DNA from: CAZOZZ01 sp965247425 | Lineage (GTDB): Bacteria; Acidobacteriota; Terriglobia; 20CM-2-55-15 | Length of the DNA: 64,000 nt | Assembly: GCA_965247425.1 (NCBI GenBank) | Contig: OZ252023.1 | Span: 5,766,001-5,830,000, forward strand | Reading direction: 5' to 3' | Shown: one piece after another, positions 1 to 9,000 of the stretch | How the letters are laid out: each line of letters begins with the position of its first letter | Position numbering within the stretch: the first letter of the stretch is position 1 | Notes under the pieces: generated by a model | Told to the model about the DNA's origin: nothing | Database searches by the model: none | The model's input: the letters and a program-made list of their open reading frames with translations, nothing else | Program-made: the position numbers and the translations under genes

Positions 1-540
1 GGTGCCTATACCCCGCTCGAAAACCTGTTGGAAGTTCCCGACGCTTTACTCGTTGTGCTCGACAGCGTGCAGGACCCGCACAATCTGGGTGCCGTGATTC
101 GGACGGCTGAAGCTGCAGGGGCGACCGGCCTGGTCGTGGCCGAACGGCGGACATCGCCCTTGACGGCTGCGGTTTCGAAGGCGTCCGCTGGAGCCGTGGA
201 TCATCTTCCGATCGCCCGGGTTGGCAACCTGACTTCGACGCTTGAACGCATGAAATCCCATGGGATCTGGGCTGTGGGGGTAGATCCCGGAGCGACGGCC
301 ACCTGGACAGCGTTCGACTACCGTGTGCCGGTCGCCATCGTGTTGGGCGGTGAACACGGCGGTATTCGCCGCCTGGTTCGCGAAACTTGCGACGTCCTGG
401 TTGGCCTCCCGATGATGGGGCGAATCCAGTCGCTGAACGTGTCGGTGGCCGCTGGCATTGTCCTTTATGAGGCCGTGCGGCAGCGAGGTGACCGGCCGAC
501 CGTAACAAACGAGGGAACAAAGAGTTCCAAGATCGACTGA
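1..540 (+). CDS. rlmB: SpoU/TrmH-family RNA 2'-O-methyltransferase (RlmB-like), 5' truncated by window edge
   Basis: C-terminal SPOUT methyltransferase domain that transfers a methyl group from S-adenosylmethionine to a ribose 2'-OH; RlmB modifies 23S rRNA. Reading frame 1 is open from the first base, so the true start lies outside the window. Visible family motifs are motif 1 (DPHNLGAVIRTA), motif 2 (VLGGEHGGIRRLV) and motif 3 (MMGRIQSLNVSVAAGIVLYE), which form the trefoil-knot cofactor pocket. The position directly before the tRNA-tuf cluster fits a translation-linked role. The rRNA target is inferred from family resemblance, and another TrmH-type specificity is possible. Confidence 0.9.
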   Translation, partial: GAYTPLENLLEVPDALLVVLDSVQDPHNLGAVIRTAEAAGATGLVVAERRTSPLTAAVSKASAGAVDHLPIARVGNLTSTLERMKSHGIWAVGVDPGATATWTAFDYRVPVAIVLGGEHGGIRRLVRETCDVLVGLPMMGRIQSLNVSVAAGIVLYEAVRQRGDRPTVTNEGTKSSKID

Positions 541-545
541 AAACA

Positions 546-574
546 TTGGAAAGACTCAAATGGGTGTGATAAAT
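546..574 (+). promoter_or_regulatory. possible sigma70 promoter for the tRNA-tuf cluster
   Basis: TTGGAA (546-551) and ATAAAT (569-574) are separated by 17 bp and sit just upstream of the first tRNA. Both boxes are imperfect, so this is only a candidate. Confidence 0.3.
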
Positions 575-587
575 TTGTAAATTTGTC

Positions 588-660
588 GCTGGCGTAGCTC
601 AGCTGGTAGAGCAGCTGATTTGTAATCAGCAGGTCGGGGGTTCGACTCCCTTCGCCAGCT
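588..660 (+). tRNA. tRNA-Thr (anticodon TGT)
   Basis: The cloverleaf has acceptor arms GCTGGCG/CGCCAGC, a D-loop with AGCTCAGCTGGTAGAGC, an anticodon loop with TGT, and a T arm GGGGGTTCGACTCCC. CCA is not encoded. It is first in a four-tRNA cluster before tuf, resembling the thrU-tyrU-glyT-thrT-tufB cluster of E. coli. Confidence 0.96.
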
Positions 661-730
661 CCTCAGATTCGGCAAGGTCAGGTGCGCTGTTGCCCTCGCC
701 CATTTATGGATCATGCCGGTTTGTGTTTTG

Positions 731-816
731 GGACAGGTGGCGGAGTGGTTAAACGCACCAGACTGTAAATCTGGCGCTCCTAGCGGGCTACGGAGGTTCG
801 AATCCTCCCCTGTCCA
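731..816 (+). tRNA. tRNA-Tyr (anticodon GTA)
   Basis: Class II tRNA with acceptor arms GGACAGG/CCTGTCC, anticodon loop CTGTAAA (GTA), and a long variable arm (about 773-793) expected for tyrosine. CCA is not encoded. It is second in the tRNA cluster upstream of tuf. Confidence 0.96.
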
Positions 817-860
817 TTCGGGCTCTGATTCAAACCGTCTTACGGGCGCGTCCATCTGTC

Positions 861-902
861 GGCTATTAGTCTGTTAGCTATGAGTGGTTAGCTAAGAACT
901 AG
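861..902. repeat. heptamer-period intergenic repeat (TTAGCTA type)
   Basis: Between tRNA-Tyr and tRNA-Thr(GGT) the sequence reads as degenerate 7 bp steps (ggctatt, agtctgt, tagctat, gagtggt, tagctaa, gaactag). TTAGCTA recurs 14 bp apart. It belongs to the dispersed 7 bp-period family of this window. Confidence 0.6.
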
Positions 903-906
903 ACTG

Positions 907-981
<75 letters not shown>

Positions 982-1038
982 TGAAAGCGGCTGAAGCGAA
1001 ACCTCGCGATTGCGGTAGGTCGCGGCTCAGTCCGGCAA

Positions 1039-1111
1039 GCGGGAGTAACTCAGTGGCTAGAGTCACGGCCTTCCAAGCCGTTGGTCGCGGGTTCGAATCC
1101 CGTCTCCCGCT
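1039..1111 (+). tRNA. tRNA-Gly (anticodon TCC)
   Basis: Acceptor arms GCGGGAG/CTCCCGC, anticodon loop CTTCCAA (TCC), T arm CGGGTTCGAATCCCG. CCA is not encoded. It is the last tRNA before the hairpin leader of tuf. Confidence 0.96.
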
Positions 1112-1129
1112 CTTGGACGGGGGAAGTGA

Positions 1130-1217
1130 TCAGTGGCCAGTGGTCAGTGGTCAGTTGAAGAAGGAATCCGGATTCCGGTTCCCCCAACTGACCACTGACC
1201 ACTGACCACTGGCCACT
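1130..1217 (+). repeat. long heptamer-repeat hairpin in the leader of tuf copy 1
   Basis: The left arm (1130-1157) is built of TCAGTGG/CCAGTGG heptamers. The right arm (1185-1217) is its reverse complement with one extra heptamer, giving a stem of about 25 bp. The loop contains a smaller AATCCGGATT palindrome. An identical copy lies at 18097-18184 before the second tuf gene. It could be an attenuator, an RNA-stabilising or processing structure, or simply a repeat-family insertion. There is no clean T-run directly after the stem, only TTTT followed by CC. Confidence 0.8.
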
Positions 1218-1291
1218 TTTCCGTAGAGGCAGAGAATCAGACAAAAGCGGCCAACTAGAGATAGGCAGAACAGAACAAGGAAAGCAAAGAG

Positions 1292-2482
<1,191 letters not shown>

Positions 2483-2500
2483 AATCCGGGAGCTCGGACG

Positions 2501-2650
2501 ATGCGAGACATCATCACCTTACAATGCACCGAATGCAAGGAACGGAACTATTCCGGCACCAAGAACAAGAGGAAACACACCGAGCGGCTTGAGACGAAGA
2601 AATATTGCCGAAGGTGTCGGCACCATACCGTTCATCGCGAGACGAAGTAG
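2501..2650 (+). CDS. rpmG: 50S ribosomal protein L33
   Basis: A 49-residue protein of the 50S subunit, too short for most ORF filters. It reads MRDIITLQCTEC then ends RETK before TAG. Two cysteine pairs (CTEC and CRRC) make the zinc-binding C+ form. It follows tuf by 18 bp and precedes tRNA-Trp and secE-nusG, which is the standard bacterial order tuf-rpmG-trpT-secE-nusG. Confidence 0.95.
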   Translation: MRDIITLQCTECKERNYSGTKNKRKHTERLETKKYCRRCRHHTVHRETK

Positions 2651-2693
2651 ACATTAATCTGTTAAAATTATTTGATTTTGACTTTCCCAGTGC

Positions 2694-2767
2694 AGGCCAG
2701 TAGCTCTAACTGGCAGAGCGCCGGTCTCCAAAACCGGATGTTGTGGGTTCGAATCCCTCCTGGCCTG
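2694..2767 (+). tRNA. tRNA-Trp (anticodon CCA)
   Basis: Acceptor arms AGGCCAG/CTGGCCT with discriminator G, anticodon loop CTCCAAA (CCA), T arm TGGGTTCGAATCCCT. The 3' CCA is not encoded. Lies between rpmG and secE, its conserved location in many bacteria. Confidence 0.96.
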
Positions 2768-2793
2768 CCTCAAAGTGGTATTAAGTTCAACGA

Positions 2794-3027
2794 ATGAACC
2801 CAGCTGAAAAAATCAAGGACTGGTCCCAACGTAGTACGCAATTCTACGGCGATGTCCGGAGCGAAGTGAAGAAGGTCTCCTGGCCGGGTAAGGACGAAAT
2901 CGTCGGTACGACCATAGTCGTGATCGTCGCGGTCTTTTTCTTCGGCCTGTACCTGGGTCTGGTGGATTACGTTCTTGGCCTGGGACTCGACCGCATCTTG
3001 AGTATTTTCGCTTCCGGGGGGGGATAG
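2794..3027 (+). CDS. secE: Preprotein translocase subunit SecE
   Basis: Small single-span form (77 aa) of the SecYEG channel subunit that clamps SecY. Residues 1-35 are a charged amphipathic part with the SecE signature (EVKKVSWPGKDE). One membrane helix follows (about 38-62, TTIVVIVAVFFFGLYLGLV). Immediately upstream of nusG as in most bacteria. Confidence 0.96.
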   Translation: MNPAEKIKDWSQRSTQFYGDVRSEVKKVSWPGKDEIVGTTIVVIVAVFFFGLYLGLVDYVLGLGLDRILSIFASGGG

Positions 3028-3033
3028 AGACCT

Positions 3034-3585
3034 TTGGCCAAGCAGTGGTACATCATTCATACCTATTCGGGATTCGAGCGAAAGGTAGCCGAAAGTCTGC
3101 GTTCGCGGGTCGATGCTTTCGGGCTGCAGGAGGAAATCAGCGACGTCTTGATACCGACCGAAGAGGTGATCGAGGTCAAAGGCGGCAAGCGAGTCATATC
3201 ACAGAAAATGTTCTTTCCTGGCTATGTGCTCGTCGAGATGAAGACCTCCGAGAGAGGGGGGCCGAGCGACCACGCCTGGCACCTTGTGAAAGATACTCCA
3301 CGGGTGACCGGATTTGTAGGGTCCGGATCGGCGCCGACACCGCTCTCCGACGATGAAGTCCAGCAGATCGTTTACCGCGTGGAGACGGCTGCGGCGGATC
3401 GGCCCAAACCGAAGCTTTCCTACGAAAGCGGCGAGACAGTCAAAATAACCGACGGTCCGTTTACGAGTTTTACGGGCATCGTCGACGAAGTGAACGATGA
3501 CCGGAGCACGCTGAAGGTCATGGTGACGATTTTCGGGCGTTCGACGCCCGTGGAACTCGACTTTCTGCAGGTCGAGAAAACCTAG
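3034..3585 (+). CDS. nusG: Transcription termination/antitermination protein NusG
   Basis: RNA polymerase processivity factor (183 aa) that bridges the polymerase clamp to Rho or to S10/ribosome. The N-terminal NGN domain starts KQWYIIHTYSGFERKVAESL. The C-terminal KOW domain (about 125-180) contains ETVKITDGPFTSFTGIV. Start TTG at 3034, 6 bp after secE; no ATG fits the conserved N-terminus. NusG is also a component of the rRNA antitermination complex that the boxA sites at 53333 and 55540 would recruit. Confidence 0.97.
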   Translation: MAKQWYIIHTYSGFERKVAESLRSRVDAFGLQEEISDVLIPTEEVIEVKGGKRVISQKMFFPGYVLVEMKTSERGGPSDHAWHLVKDTPRVTGFVGSGSAPTPLSDDEVQQIVYRVETAAADRPKPKLSYESGETVKITDGPFTSFTGIVDEVNDDRSTLKVMVTIFGRSTPVELDFLQVEKT

Positions 3586-3592
3586 GAACAGT

Positions 3593-4024
3593 ATGGCAAA
3601 GAAAGTAATAGGCCAGATCAAGTTACAGATACCGGCGGGAAAGGCGACACCGGCCCCACCGGTAGGGCCGGCACTGGGGCAGCATGGTGTTGCGATCATG
3701 GACTTCTGTAAAGCCTTCAACGCCCGGACTTCGGAAAAGGATCAGGAAGGGTTGATCATCCCGGCCGTTATTACGGTGTACACGGACCGGTCCTTCAGCT
3801 TCATCACAAAGACGCCTCCGGCCGCCGTCTTGTTGAAACGATCCGCGGGAATCGCCAAGGGCTCGGGTGAACCCAACAAGACGATGGTGGGGCAGGTTAC
3901 CGAGAAACAGGTCGAAGAGATCGCCCGCACCAAGATGCCGGATCTGAACGCGGCCAGCCTCGAGGCCGCCGTCATGATCGTCAAAGGCACCGCCCGCAGT
4001 ATGGGCATCCAGGTTGTCGGGTAG
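3593..4024 (+). CDS. rplK: 50S ribosomal protein L11
   Basis: Binds the GTPase-associated centre of 23S rRNA and the L10-L12 stalk base (143 aa). Diagnostic stretch KKVIGQIKLQIPAGKATPAP with PPVGPALGQHGV is the proline-rich thiostrepton-binding part. Starts ATG 7 bp after nusG, with rplA next, as in the L11 operon. Confidence 0.98.
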   Translation: MAKKVIGQIKLQIPAGKATPAPPVGPALGQHGVAIMDFCKAFNARTSEKDQEGLIIPAVITVYTDRSFSFITKTPPAAVLLKRSAGIAKGSGEPNKTMVGQVTEKQVEEIARTKMPDLNAASLEAAVMIVKGTARSMGIQVVG

Positions 4025-4038
4025 GAGCAAAAGGATTT

Positions 4039-4734
4039 ATGGCCAAACTGACAAAGAATTACCGAAAAGCATCGGAGCAGATCGATGCCAGGCTGTACGC
4101 CGTCGAAGAAGCCATCGACACGCTGCAGAAGATTCGCTTCGCCAAGTTCGACGAGACGTTCGAACTTCACATGAGGTTGGGTGTGGATCCCAAGCATGCC
4201 GACCAGATGGTCCGAGGAACCGTTGTCCTGCCAAACGGCCTTGGCAAGTCAAAAATCGTTTGTGTGATCGCCGCGGGTGAGAAGGTTCGTGAAGCCGAAG
4301 AGGCCGGGGCAGAGTTTGTCGGCGGTGAAGACCTGGTCGAGAAGATCAAGGGTGGGTGGTTGGACTTCGAGGCATGTATCGCGACGCCGGACATGATGAA
4401 ATCAGTCGGCAAACTCGGGCGGGTCCTCGGTCCCCGGGGCCTGATGCCGAACCCGAAGATCGGAACAGTCACCTTTGATGTGGCTAAGGCGATCCAGGAA
4501 ATTAAGGCCGGGAAGGTGGAGTTCCGTGTGGACAAGACTGGCGTGATCCATGTGCCCTTTGGAAGAGTCTCATTCGATCACCAGAAACTCGTTGAAAACG
4601 TACACGCACTGGCCGGCTCCATTATAAGGGCGCGCCCGGTGGCCCTCAAAGGTAAGTATGTGCGGAGTGTGACCGTTGCCACGACGATGAGCCCGGGCAT
4701 TGATGTCGACCCGGTTTCAGTGGATGCCAAGTAG
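4039..4734 (+). CDS. rplA: 50S ribosomal protein L1
   Basis: L1 stalk protein (231 aa) that binds 23S rRNA near the E site and helps release deacylated tRNA; in many bacteria it also represses its own mRNA. Conserved motifs include FDETFELHMRLGVDPKHADQ near residue 35 and MKSVGKLGRVLGPRGLMPNP near 118. Downstream of rplK by 14 bp. The 66 bp gap to rplJ carries a degenerate heptamer-like stretch (TGGTCAG, TGGCGAG). Confidence 0.98.
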   Translation: MAKLTKNYRKASEQIDARLYAVEEAIDTLQKIRFAKFDETFELHMRLGVDPKHADQMVRGTVVLPNGLGKSKIVCVIAAGEKVREAEEAGAEFVGGEDLVEKIKGGWLDFEACIATPDMMKSVGKLGRVLGPRGLMPNPKIGTVTFDVAKAIQEIKAGKVEFRVDKTGVIHVPFGRVSFDHQKLVENVHALAGSIIRARPVALKGKYVRSVTVATTMSPGIDVDPVSVDAK

Positions 4735-4800
4735 CGGCAACTAGTTGTCAATGGTCAGTGGCGAGACTGTGTCTGGCGCCAGCCCTAGAGGAACAGCATT

Positions 4801-5328
4801 GTGAAAGCTAAGAAACAGAAACACGAGGAAGTCGATTACCTGAGGAAGGAATTGTCGGAGACCAGGAATCTGGTCGTTGTCAAGTTTCAGGGACTCACTG
4901 TGGGGCAGGACACCGAGCTCAGGCAGAAGATACGAGAAGCGGACAGCAAGTATCGGGTTGTCAAGAACACGCTGGTCAACATTGCTTGTGAGGGTACGCC
5001 GGTAGCAGAACTGGCGGACGCGTTCGAAGGCTCCACCGCGATTGCATACAACTCCAGCGATCCGGTGGCGCTGGCCAAGGCGCTCAGCGAATATGCGAAG
5101 GCGAACCCGGTTTTCGAGTTCAAAGCGGGCATGGTCGAGAGCCGTGTCGTTGATATTGCGAGATTGGCCGAGATTGCGGATCTTCCCTCACATGAGGGAT
5201 TGATTTCGCAGTTGATGTACCTGATCAACGCTCCGGCCCAGCGAACGGCGATAGCGATCAATGCCGTGGTACGGAACCTTGCGGTTGTCCTCGGGCAGGC
5301 CGTCGAGGAAAAGAAATTTTCGGAATAG
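4801..5328 (+). CDS. rplJ: 50S ribosomal protein L10
   Basis: Stalk protein that anchors L7/L12 dimers to the L11-rRNA base (175 aa). N-terminal globular domain contains the family signature VVVKFQGLTV and YRVVKNTLV. The C-terminal helix that holds L12 dimers is present. Start GTG at 4801 after AGAGGAACAGCATT. The L10 leader that would bind the L10-L12 complex should be in the 4735-4800 gap, which is short. Confidence 0.97.
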   Translation: MKAKKQKHEEVDYLRKELSETRNLVVVKFQGLTVGQDTELRQKIREADSKYRVVKNTLVNIACEGTPVAELADAFEGSTAIAYNSSDPVALAKALSEYAKANPVFEFKAGMVESRVVDIARLAEIADLPSHEGLISQLMYLINAPAQRTAIAINAVVRNLAVVLGQAVEEKKFSE

Positions 5329-5434
5329 GGTGATCCTCGATCGCGGTTCTGGCATCGGGCAATAGCAATCATAGAAAGAGAGAATCGGGGACAGGGCCTG
5401 GATCTCTTACAAGAAATTCAACCAGGAGAAGGTA

Positions 5435-5806
5435 ATGGCGGAAAAAATAGAGAGCATCATTGAAGACATAAAGGGTTTGTCGCTGCTGGAAGCTTCAGAA
5501 CTCGTTAAGGGTATTGAAGAAGCGTTCGGTGTGAGCGCGGCTGCCGCGGTGGCCGTCGCGGGGCCTGCGGCTGCTGCGGCCCCTGCCGAAGAACAAACCG
5601 AGTTTGATGTCATCTTGACCGGGTATGGCAGCAACAAGATCGCAGTGATCAAGGCCGTACGCGAGGTGTCGAGCCTGGGCCTGAAAGAGGCGAAAGATCT
5701 CGTCGAATCCGCACCGAAACCCATCAAAGAAGCCGTTACCAAGGACGAAGCCGAACAGGTCAAGAAGAAGTTCGAAGATGCCGGCGCGACTATTGAGCTG
5801 AAATAG
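5435..5806 (+). CDS. rplL: 50S ribosomal protein L7/L12
   Basis: Multicopy stalk protein that recruits EF-Tu, EF-G and IF2 (123 aa). N-terminal dimerisation domain (about 1-32), an Ala-rich hinge (about 34-52, AAAAVAVAGPAAAAAPAEE) and a C-terminal factor-binding domain with FDVILTGYGSNKIAVIKAVR and GLGLKEAKDLVE-type motif. RBS AGGAGA at 5426. About 106 bp downstream of rplJ. Confidence 0.98.
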   Translation: MAEKIESIIEDIKGLSLLEASELVKGIEEAFGVSAAAAVAVAGPAAAAAPAEEQTEFDVILTGYGSNKIAVIKAVREVSSLGLKEAKDLVESAPKPIKEAVTKDEAEQVKKKFEDAGATIELK

Positions 5807-6079
5807 TCGGGTCGCGGAAGTATTCTTCGAAAACCGGTCCGATGTGCGGGGGCACTCATCGATTATTTCCAGCATTACAACCTTTCGGAAGACGGCCACG
5901 GGTGAAAATCTGAGGGTCGAAGCTGGGGGGGCGGCTCGCCTGCAGTTGGGCATGTTGTCTTTTTGGGGACCATGGTTAAAGAAGGAACGCCGCAGCCGTA
6001 TGCGGCGTAATTTGGGGTTGAGGGGCCGGCAGGTCCCGCGCCGACAAATCCGACCCTTACATTAGGAGCGTTAGATCCA
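5807..6079 (+). other. rplL-rpoB intergenic region with hairpin
   Basis: A 273 bp gap at the usual site of attenuation or RNase III processing between L12 and RpoB genes. A clear hairpin has 8 bp arms ACGCCGCA (5987-5994) and TGCGGCGT (6001-6008) and no T-run, so it looks like a processing or stability structure and not a terminator. I see no convincing ORF or promoter here. Confidence 0.6.
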
Positions 6080-9000
6080 ATGCCGGACACTAAGACGAAC
6101 GGTTCGAGAGAACGGGTCAATTTCTCAAAGATCAAGACGGCGATCCAGATCCCGAATCTCATCGAGGTGCAAAAGAAGTCCTACGAGCGTTTTCTTCAGA
6201 TGAACATGCTGCCGGACGAACGCGAAGATGCCGGCCTGCAGGCAGTGTTCAATTCCGTCTTTCCGATTTCGGATTTTCGCGGGGTGTCGACGCTTGAGTT
6301 TATCAGTTTTTCGATCGGCAACTGGGAATGTAAGTGCGGTACGCTCAAGGGGCTTCATCACTTGCGGAGCACCTGCCGTTCATGCGGAAGCACCATCACG
6401 ACAAATCCGTTCTCGTCCGCCAGCACCGTCTTGTGTCGACAGTGCGGCACGTTGAGCAAGAACCTGGTCACGTTCTGTCATAAGTGCGGCGATCCCGTCC
6501 AACTGAACCTCAAGTACGACGTTAACGAGTGCCAGGAACGGGGAATGACCTATGCGGCCCCGCTGAAGGTCACAATCCGGTTGACCATCTTTGACAAAGA
6601 CCCAGACACCGGGACCAAGACCATCCGGGACATCAAGGAACAGGAGGTCTATTTCGGCGAAATTCCTCTGATGACCGAGAACGGCACGTTCATCATTAAC
6701 GGTACCGAGAGGGTGATCGTCAGCCAGTTGCACCGAAGTCCAGGCGTCTTTTTCGAATCTACTCCAGCCCGGGACTATTTCCTCGGCAAAATCATTCCCT
6801 ATCGAGGCTCGTGGGTCGAGTTCGAGTTCGAAACGACAAAGAATCTCCTGTACGTCAGAATCGACAGGAAGCGCAAGTTTCTCGCCTCGATATTTCTCAG
6901 ATCGCTTGGCCTTAAGAACGATGAGGAGATCGTCCGTAATTTCTACACGGTCGACAACATCACAATCGAGAAAGGCAAACTCTTCTGGGCCTTTTCTTCC
7001 TCTCTCCGAGGCTTGAAACTGTCCAAGGAGATTCGAGGCCCCAAGACGGACGACGTGCTGGTCGGAGCGGGAAAGAAAATCACCCACTCGCTGTTCCAGC
7101 ATCTTAAGAAGGCCAAGATCAAAAGCGTCGAAATCGTTCCCGAGGATCTCGAGGGTGCGTTTTCCGTAGCCGACATAGTCGATACCGGTACCGGTGAAGT
7201 GATCGTTGAGGCGAACAATGAACTGAACGCGACCATCCTCCATGCGGTCGTTGAGGCCGGCGTGCCTGAGATTGCCGTCTTCTTCCCGGAACGTGACGAC
7301 GTCGGCATCGTCCTCAGCCAGACGATGAGAAAGGATACCGTCAAGACATCCGAGGAAGCGCTGATCGAAATCTACCGCAAGCTGCGGCCCGGCGATCCCC
7401 CGACGCTGGAAACGGCAACCAAGCTCTTTCAAGGCATGTTCTTCGATGCCCGCAAGTACGATTTTTCCCGTGTGGGCCGCCTGAAGTTCAACATCAAGCT
7501 CGATCTGACGACACCGTTTGAGAACAGGATTCTGGAGCCAGTGGATTTCTACTGTGTGATCACTTACCTGTTGAAACTTCGAAAGAACATCGGACAGGTG
7601 GACGACATCGACCATCTGGGTAACCGTCGTGTTCGGGCGGTCGGCGAACTACTGGAAAACCAGTTCCGAATCGGCCTTGTGCGCATGGAGCGGGCCATCA
7701 AGGAAAAGATGTCGGTGTACCAGGAAATGATCACCGCGATGCCGCATGATCTGATAAACGCCAAACCGGTCATCGCGGCCGTGCGCGAGTTCTTCGGTTC
7801 GTCTCAGCTGTCCCAGTTTATGGATCAGACGAATCCCCTTTCGGAGATTACTCATAAACGGCGGCTGTCCGCACTGGGCCCTGGCGGTCTATCCCGCGAG
7901 CGCGCCGGGTTTGAAGTACGCGACGTACACCCGACTCACTACGGCCGCATCTGCCCCATCGAGACTCCGGAGGGGCCAAACATCGGGCTGATCTCTTCGC
8001 TCAGCTGCTATGCGAGGATCAACGAGTTTGGCTTCATCGAGAGTCCCTATCGGAAGGTGAGCAAAGGGCGGGTCATAGACTATGTCACCGTCATTTCCTC
8101 AGGTGACTCGAAATTCAAGGTTGGAGATCACGTCGACAGGGAAGTGGTCGAAAAAGAAAACGAGGCGCTCAAGAGCCGTCGCAGGAAACGGATCGAATTT
8201 GAGCCGTACTCCTTTTACCTGTCGGCGTGGGAAGAGGACAAGTATCTGATCGCCCAGGCTAACGTCGAACTTGATTCGAAGGGCCGGATGGTCCAGGAGT
8301 TGGTGAACGTTCGGCAGTCGGGTAACTTTGTCTTGAAGCATCGCGAGGAAGTTGATTACGTCGATGTCTCGCCGAAACAGCTTGTGTCGGTGGCTGCCTC
8401 CCTGATTCCGTTTCTCGAAAACGACGACGCCAACCGAGCCTTGATGGGGTCGAACATGCAGCGTCAGGCTGTGCCGCTCCTTCGCACCGCCGCTCCCCTG
8501 GTGGGTACCGGCATGGAGGAAATTACGGCACGGGATTCCGGCGCGGTCATCGCCTGCAAGCGAAGCGGTACGGTGGACTCCGTCGATTCCGAGAGAATCA
8601 TCGTTCGGGTCGAGGGCGCCGAAGAGAGTTTCTTCTCGCGTGAGGTCGGTGCCGACATATATACCCTGACGAAATTCAAACGCTCCAATCAGAACACCTG
8701 CATCAACCAGAAACCCGTCGTGAAGAAAGGGGACAAGGTTGCCGCGGGTCAGATCCTCGCCGACGGCCCTTGCACCGAGAAGGGCGAGCTTGCATTGGGA
8801 CGCAACATCCTGGTGTCCTTCATGCCGTGGCGGGGGTACAACTTTGAGGATGCGATTCTCGTATCGGAGCGCCTTGTCAAGGACGACTACTACACCTCCA
8901 TCCACATCGAAGAATTTGACATCGAGGCCCGGGATACCAAGTTGGGCCCTGAAGAGATTACTCGTGACATCCCTAATGTCAGCGAGTCGTTCCTGAAGGA

